A DNA stretch of 8,513 bases, taken from the NCBI GenBank assembly GCA_900766775.1, contig CAAFXN010000054.1:1-8513 (forward strand), given 5' to 3'. Origin of the DNA: Bacteroidales bacterium. Lineage in GTDB: Bacteria; Bacteroidota; Bacteroidia; Bacteroidales; Paludibacteraceae. Below, in pieces: positions 6,911 to 8,513 of this stretch (the first letter of the stretch is position 1; each line of letters begins with the position of its first letter). The notes beneath the pieces are model-generated. The model was not told where the DNA came from. It saw nothing but the letters and a program-made list of their open reading frames with translations, and made no database searches. Position numbers and translations under genes: made by a program.

Positions 6911-6942
6911 TGTAAATATGTAAATATGTAAATATGTAAATA
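6911..6942 (-). repeat. Four perfect tandem copies of an 8-bp unit upstream of the receptor
   Basis: TGTAAATA is repeated exactly four times (6911-6918, 6919-6926, 6927-6934, 6935-6942), read as TATTTACA on the coding strand. The array ends 21 bases before the receptor ATG, within the leader or near the transcription start. It is not coding once the correct start is used. An 8-bp unit can vary in copy number by slippage, which would alter promoter spacing or leader length. Confidence 0.95.
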
Positions 6943-6943
6943 C

Positions 6944-6978
6944 CAAACTTGCGGTAACCACTTGCTCATATCCTCAAA
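6944..6978 (-). promoter_or_regulatory. Weak candidate promoter of the receptor operon
   Basis: On the minus strand TTTG (6978-6975) precedes CAAGTTTG (6951-6944), one mismatch from TAnnTTTG, with a 23-base gap instead of about 20. Transcription would start near 6940, so the 8-bp repeat would form the start of the leader. The fit is imperfect. The receptor operon could instead be read from the nuclease operon upstream, since no convincing terminator separates them. Confidence 0.25.
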
Positions 6979-6984
6979 AGGAGT

Positions 6985-7179
6985 TTAATAGGTAGGCAAC
7001 GGCTCATGGTATAGTTGCTCAAATACCACTTTGGCGGGGACCTCAATATATCCGCCGCAATCATTACTTTGTATAATCGTCTTGTTTTGTAAGGCTTTTT
7101 CTTTCAGCAGTTTATATTCTGCCAACTCCAAACCTTGCATCAAGCGATGTGCATTTTCCTGTCTATTTTGTTTAGTCAT
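6985..7179 (-). CDS. 64-residue protein coupled to the zeta-like kinase; possible antitoxin or partner
   Basis: A small protein beginning MTKQNRQENAHRLMQG and ending EPLPTY. Its ATG (7179-7177) lies 8 bases inside the end of the kinase gene (stop 7174-7172), which points to translational coupling. Residues about 1-34 are charged and probably helical (AEYKLLKEKALQNK). Residues about 35-50 look like a short beta hairpin (TIIQSNDCGGYIEVPAKV). No transmembrane or signal segment is seen. I do not recognise a named family. Small proteins adjoin zeta-like kinases in many bacteria, so an antitoxin or regulatory role is plausible, but here the small gene follows the kinase rather than preceding it. 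A longer frame from 7236 exists but would overlap the kinase by 65 bases and adds residues unlike a conserved N-terminus. Confidence 0.75.
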   Translation of the reverse strand: MTKQNRQENAHRLMQGLELAEYKLLKEKALQNKTIIQSNDCGGYIEVPAKVVFEQLYHEPLPTY

Positions 7180-7729
7180 AACTCTGCTTAAAGAATTGAA
7201 AGTTAGTAAGGTCAAAAATCTCATCTTTTGTGGCAATGGCTTTTCTCGGATTATGCCCGTTATCTACAACCATCCAACTATCCACTATATCTTTGTACAA
7301 GTCAAAGAAGTTCCGTATTCCTGCATAGTAGCGTCTTTTGATAACCTCTTTCGGAATGTCATGCCCACCCTCTGCTACTCTTCGTGCGACCCGTTGTATG
7401 GCTACTTCGGGGCTATTCAACCAAAAGAAAAGCAATTGCACGCAATAGCCTTTTGCTTGTGCTTTTCGCACCAACTGCACATACGACCGTGTGGCTAATG
7501 TGGTTTCAATAGCAAAAGACACACCTTGCTCTAACAATATCTCTATGCGCTCCAACATCAGTCGTCCTGCCTGTATGGCTACGCTCTCGGGATTGAAGGG
7601 AGACAACCCTCGTGCAATCTCATCGGCATTTACGAACTCCTGACATTGCCAAATATCGGGCAGGATAGTATAGGCAGCCGTTGTCTTGCCTGCTCCGTTA
7701 CAACCTGCTATGATATACAATGTTTTCAC
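7172..7729 (-). CDS. Zeta-toxin-like P-loop kinase (COG4185-type)
   Basis: A 185-residue P-loop protein. Walker A is GCNGAGKTT at residues 9-17. VNADEIA at 33-39 supplies the acidic residue (Asp36) that acts as general base in zeta kinases, and FAIETTLATR at 72-81 matches the following conserved ETT motif. RVARRVAEGGHDIP at 113-126 matches the Arg-rich ATP-binding lid. All visible active-site positions look intact. At 185 residues it resembles the shorter COG4185 'predicted ATPase or kinase' class, not the roughly 250-290-residue PezT/zeta toxins. Epsilon-zeta toxins phosphorylate UDP-N-acetylglucosamine; whether this one does is unknown. The start is GTG at 7729, because no ATG lies near enough to leave room for the first strand (KTLYIIAG) before Walker A. 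It begins 7 bases after the nuclease stop and overlaps the next small gene by 8 bases, so all three are one operon. Confidence 0.85.
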   Translation of the reverse strand: MKTLYIIAGCNGAGKTTAAYTILPDIWQCQEFVNADEIARGLSPFNPESVAIQAGRLMLERIEILLEQGVSFAIETTLATRSYVQLVRKAQAKGYCVQLLFFWLNSPEVAIQRVARRVAEGGHDIPKEVIKRRYYAGIRNFFDLYKDIVDSWMVVDNGHNPRKAIATKDEIFDLTNFQFFKQSYD

Positions 7730-7736
7730 TGATGCC

Positions 7737-8513
7737 TTAGTATATCTCCTCCAGCAGCTTCGCCAATCTTACTCCTGCGGCGTAGAGTTGCCACTCCATC
7801 GGCTCTGCCCAGCGATAGACGTAGTGGTAGGCATTTCCGCTCCAATCGGCTTGATAATCGTATATCGCCGTGGTCAATGCATAGTTATGTCGGAGTACAT
7901 CTGTCTCCGACATAGCCAATATCGCCTTCTTCTCTGCCCTAAACGTATCTTCTAAGTATTGTGCATACTCGGTGTAGGAATACCCCCGCGACTCAATAAT
8001 CTTCCCGTCCCAAATAGCATGTAGGTTGGTCTTTTGCCCGAACCACTTGCATTTCACGCGATTGCCGCCCTTGTCATCCAAGTGTCCGATATGCATAGGG
8101 CAGAACATATCCCCGCTCAGGTGCACAAGGAAGGTCAATGCCACCTTATCATGTTTATTCGCACGCAGCACATTTTCCAAACTATCCATCGCACGAAACA
8201 AGTTACCGCCCTCCTTTGGGTAGTCTGTCAATGTAGCCACCAGCGCCGAATCGCTCAATCCGGCACGCAGGTCTTGGTAGTGCCAATCGTGGGAATAGGG
8301 ATAAATCGTATCGCTTTTTATCTCATCGGGCCAGTTTGCAAGATATATCGCCCCGTGCGCTCCCAGCACTTTGTCTATCTTGCGCCGCGTGCTGTACGAC
8401 AGGTTGTCGTATGCCACTTGTGCAATGATACGGTGTCCCTTCTGTCCCCAAGCCCATAAAGCCTGTGAACTGCTGAGCAACACTATGCTCAAACAAAAGT
8501 ATAAAAAGCCGCG
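7737..8513 (-). CDS. Secreted S1/P1-type zinc-dependent nuclease (5' end beyond the window)
   Basis: A single-strand nuclease / 3'-nucleotidase family member. The frame is open to the window edge: 258 residues are visible, starting RGFLYFCLSIVLL, the hydrophobic core of a signal peptide ending ALWA. The TTG at 8492 falls inside that core and is not a credible start; the true start should lie just right of the window. Cleavage after ALWA would expose Trp as residue 1, and in this family the N-terminal Trp is itself a zinc ligand. In mature numbering all nine zinc-ligand positions can be matched: W1, H6 (WGQKGH), D42 (NWPDE), H57 (HDWHY), H110, D114 and H120 (HLSGDMFCPMH), H144 and D148 (HAIWD). 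The protein should therefore be active in the periplasm or outside the cell, releasing nucleotides from RNA or single-stranded DNA. Mature length, about 237 residues, is slightly short of fungal P1 (about 270), as is usual for bacterial members. It heads an operon with the kinase and the 64-residue gene. Confidence 0.92.
   Translation of the reverse strand, partial: RGFLYFCLSIVLLSSSQALWAWGQKGHRIIAQVAYDNLSYSTRRKIDKVLGAHGAIYLANWPDEIKSDTIYPYSHDWHYQDLRAGLSDSALVATLTDYPKEGGNLFRAMDSLENVLRANKHDKVALTFLVHLSGDMFCPMHIGHLDDKGGNRVKCKWFGQKTNLHAIWDGKIIESRGYSYTEYAQYLEDTFRAEKKAILAMSETDVLRHNYALTTAIYDYQADWSGNAYHYVYRWAEPMEWQLYAAGVRLAKLLEEIY

Noticed and set aside
6911..6942. The four-copy repeat as a small CRISPR or iteron-type array.
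   Set aside because: The units are 8 bp and directly adjacent with no spacers, and no cas or replication-initiator gene is present.
6890..6961. A 24-codon N-terminal extension of the TonB receptor from an upstream ATG.
   Set aside because: The extra residues are encoded largely by the 8-bp tandem repeat and would precede a normal signal peptide beginning MKKLFTLF, so the start at 6889 is preferred.
6971..6982. TCCT-CAAA-AGGA as a terminator between the small gene and the receptor.
   Set aside because: A 4-bp stem without a T-tract is too weak. No other hairpin was found in the 95-base gap, so read-through from the nuclease operon stays possible.
7180..7236. A 19-codon N-terminal extension of the 64-residue protein.
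   Set aside because: It would overlap the kinase gene by 65 bases. The internal ATG at 7179 gives the usual short overlap of coupled genes.
8490..8492. TTG as the start codon of the S1/P1 nuclease.
   Set aside because: The frame is open to the window edge and the residues before it (RGFLYFC) continue the signal peptide's hydrophobic core, so the start lies outside the window.

Overview
The window looks like a complete short contig, probably metagenomic, from a Bacteroidota bacterium, most likely order Bacteroidales. The evidence is a TonB-dependent receptor with a carboxypeptidase-D-like N-terminal domain, a lipoprotein with a Bacteroidota-type lipobox, choice-of-anchor J modules, AT-rich translation starts without Shine-Dalgarno sites, and promoter-like TTTG / TAnnTTTG boxes. 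The first 21 bases are Illumina TruSeq adapter, so the left end is a library artefact and real sequence starts at base 22. The right end cuts through the signal peptide of a gene. Genus cannot be assigned from the sequence alone.

Layout. Bases 22-873 (+ strand) hold the 3' part of a secreted or lipoprotein-like gene with two related beta-rich modules. Bases 874-1193 are non-coding and lie between convergent genes. This gap holds a strong minus-strand terminator, a Bacteroides-type minus-strand promoter and a second minus-strand terminator, which together could define a small RNA of about 130 nt. All other genes are on the minus strand and read right to left. First comes an S1/P1-type zinc nuclease (5' end off the window), then a zeta-toxin-like P-loop kinase 7 bases later, then a 64-residue protein whose start overlaps the kinase stop. 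After a 95-base gap carrying four perfect copies of an 8-bp repeat come a 903-residue TonB-dependent receptor, a 482-residue lipoprotein ending in a choice-of-anchor J module, and a 485-residue secreted protein with a second copy of that module, an OB-fold-like domain and a C-terminal tail resembling a secretion sorting signal. The terminator at 1133-1174 closes this series.

How the genes may work together. Receptor, lipoprotein and secreted protein are spaced 41 and 36 bases apart and form a clear operon. It resembles an outer-membrane uptake system, but without a SusD partner in view. The lipoprotein and the secreted protein share a module, so they may bind the same ligand or each other at the cell surface. 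The nuclease operon just upstream, on the same strand with no obvious terminator between, raises the inferred possibility that the uptake system handles nucleic-acid breakdown products. The kinase and small protein look like a toxin-antitoxin or phosphotransferase pair in reversed order. No CRISPR array, tRNA, rRNA or insertion sequence was seen.
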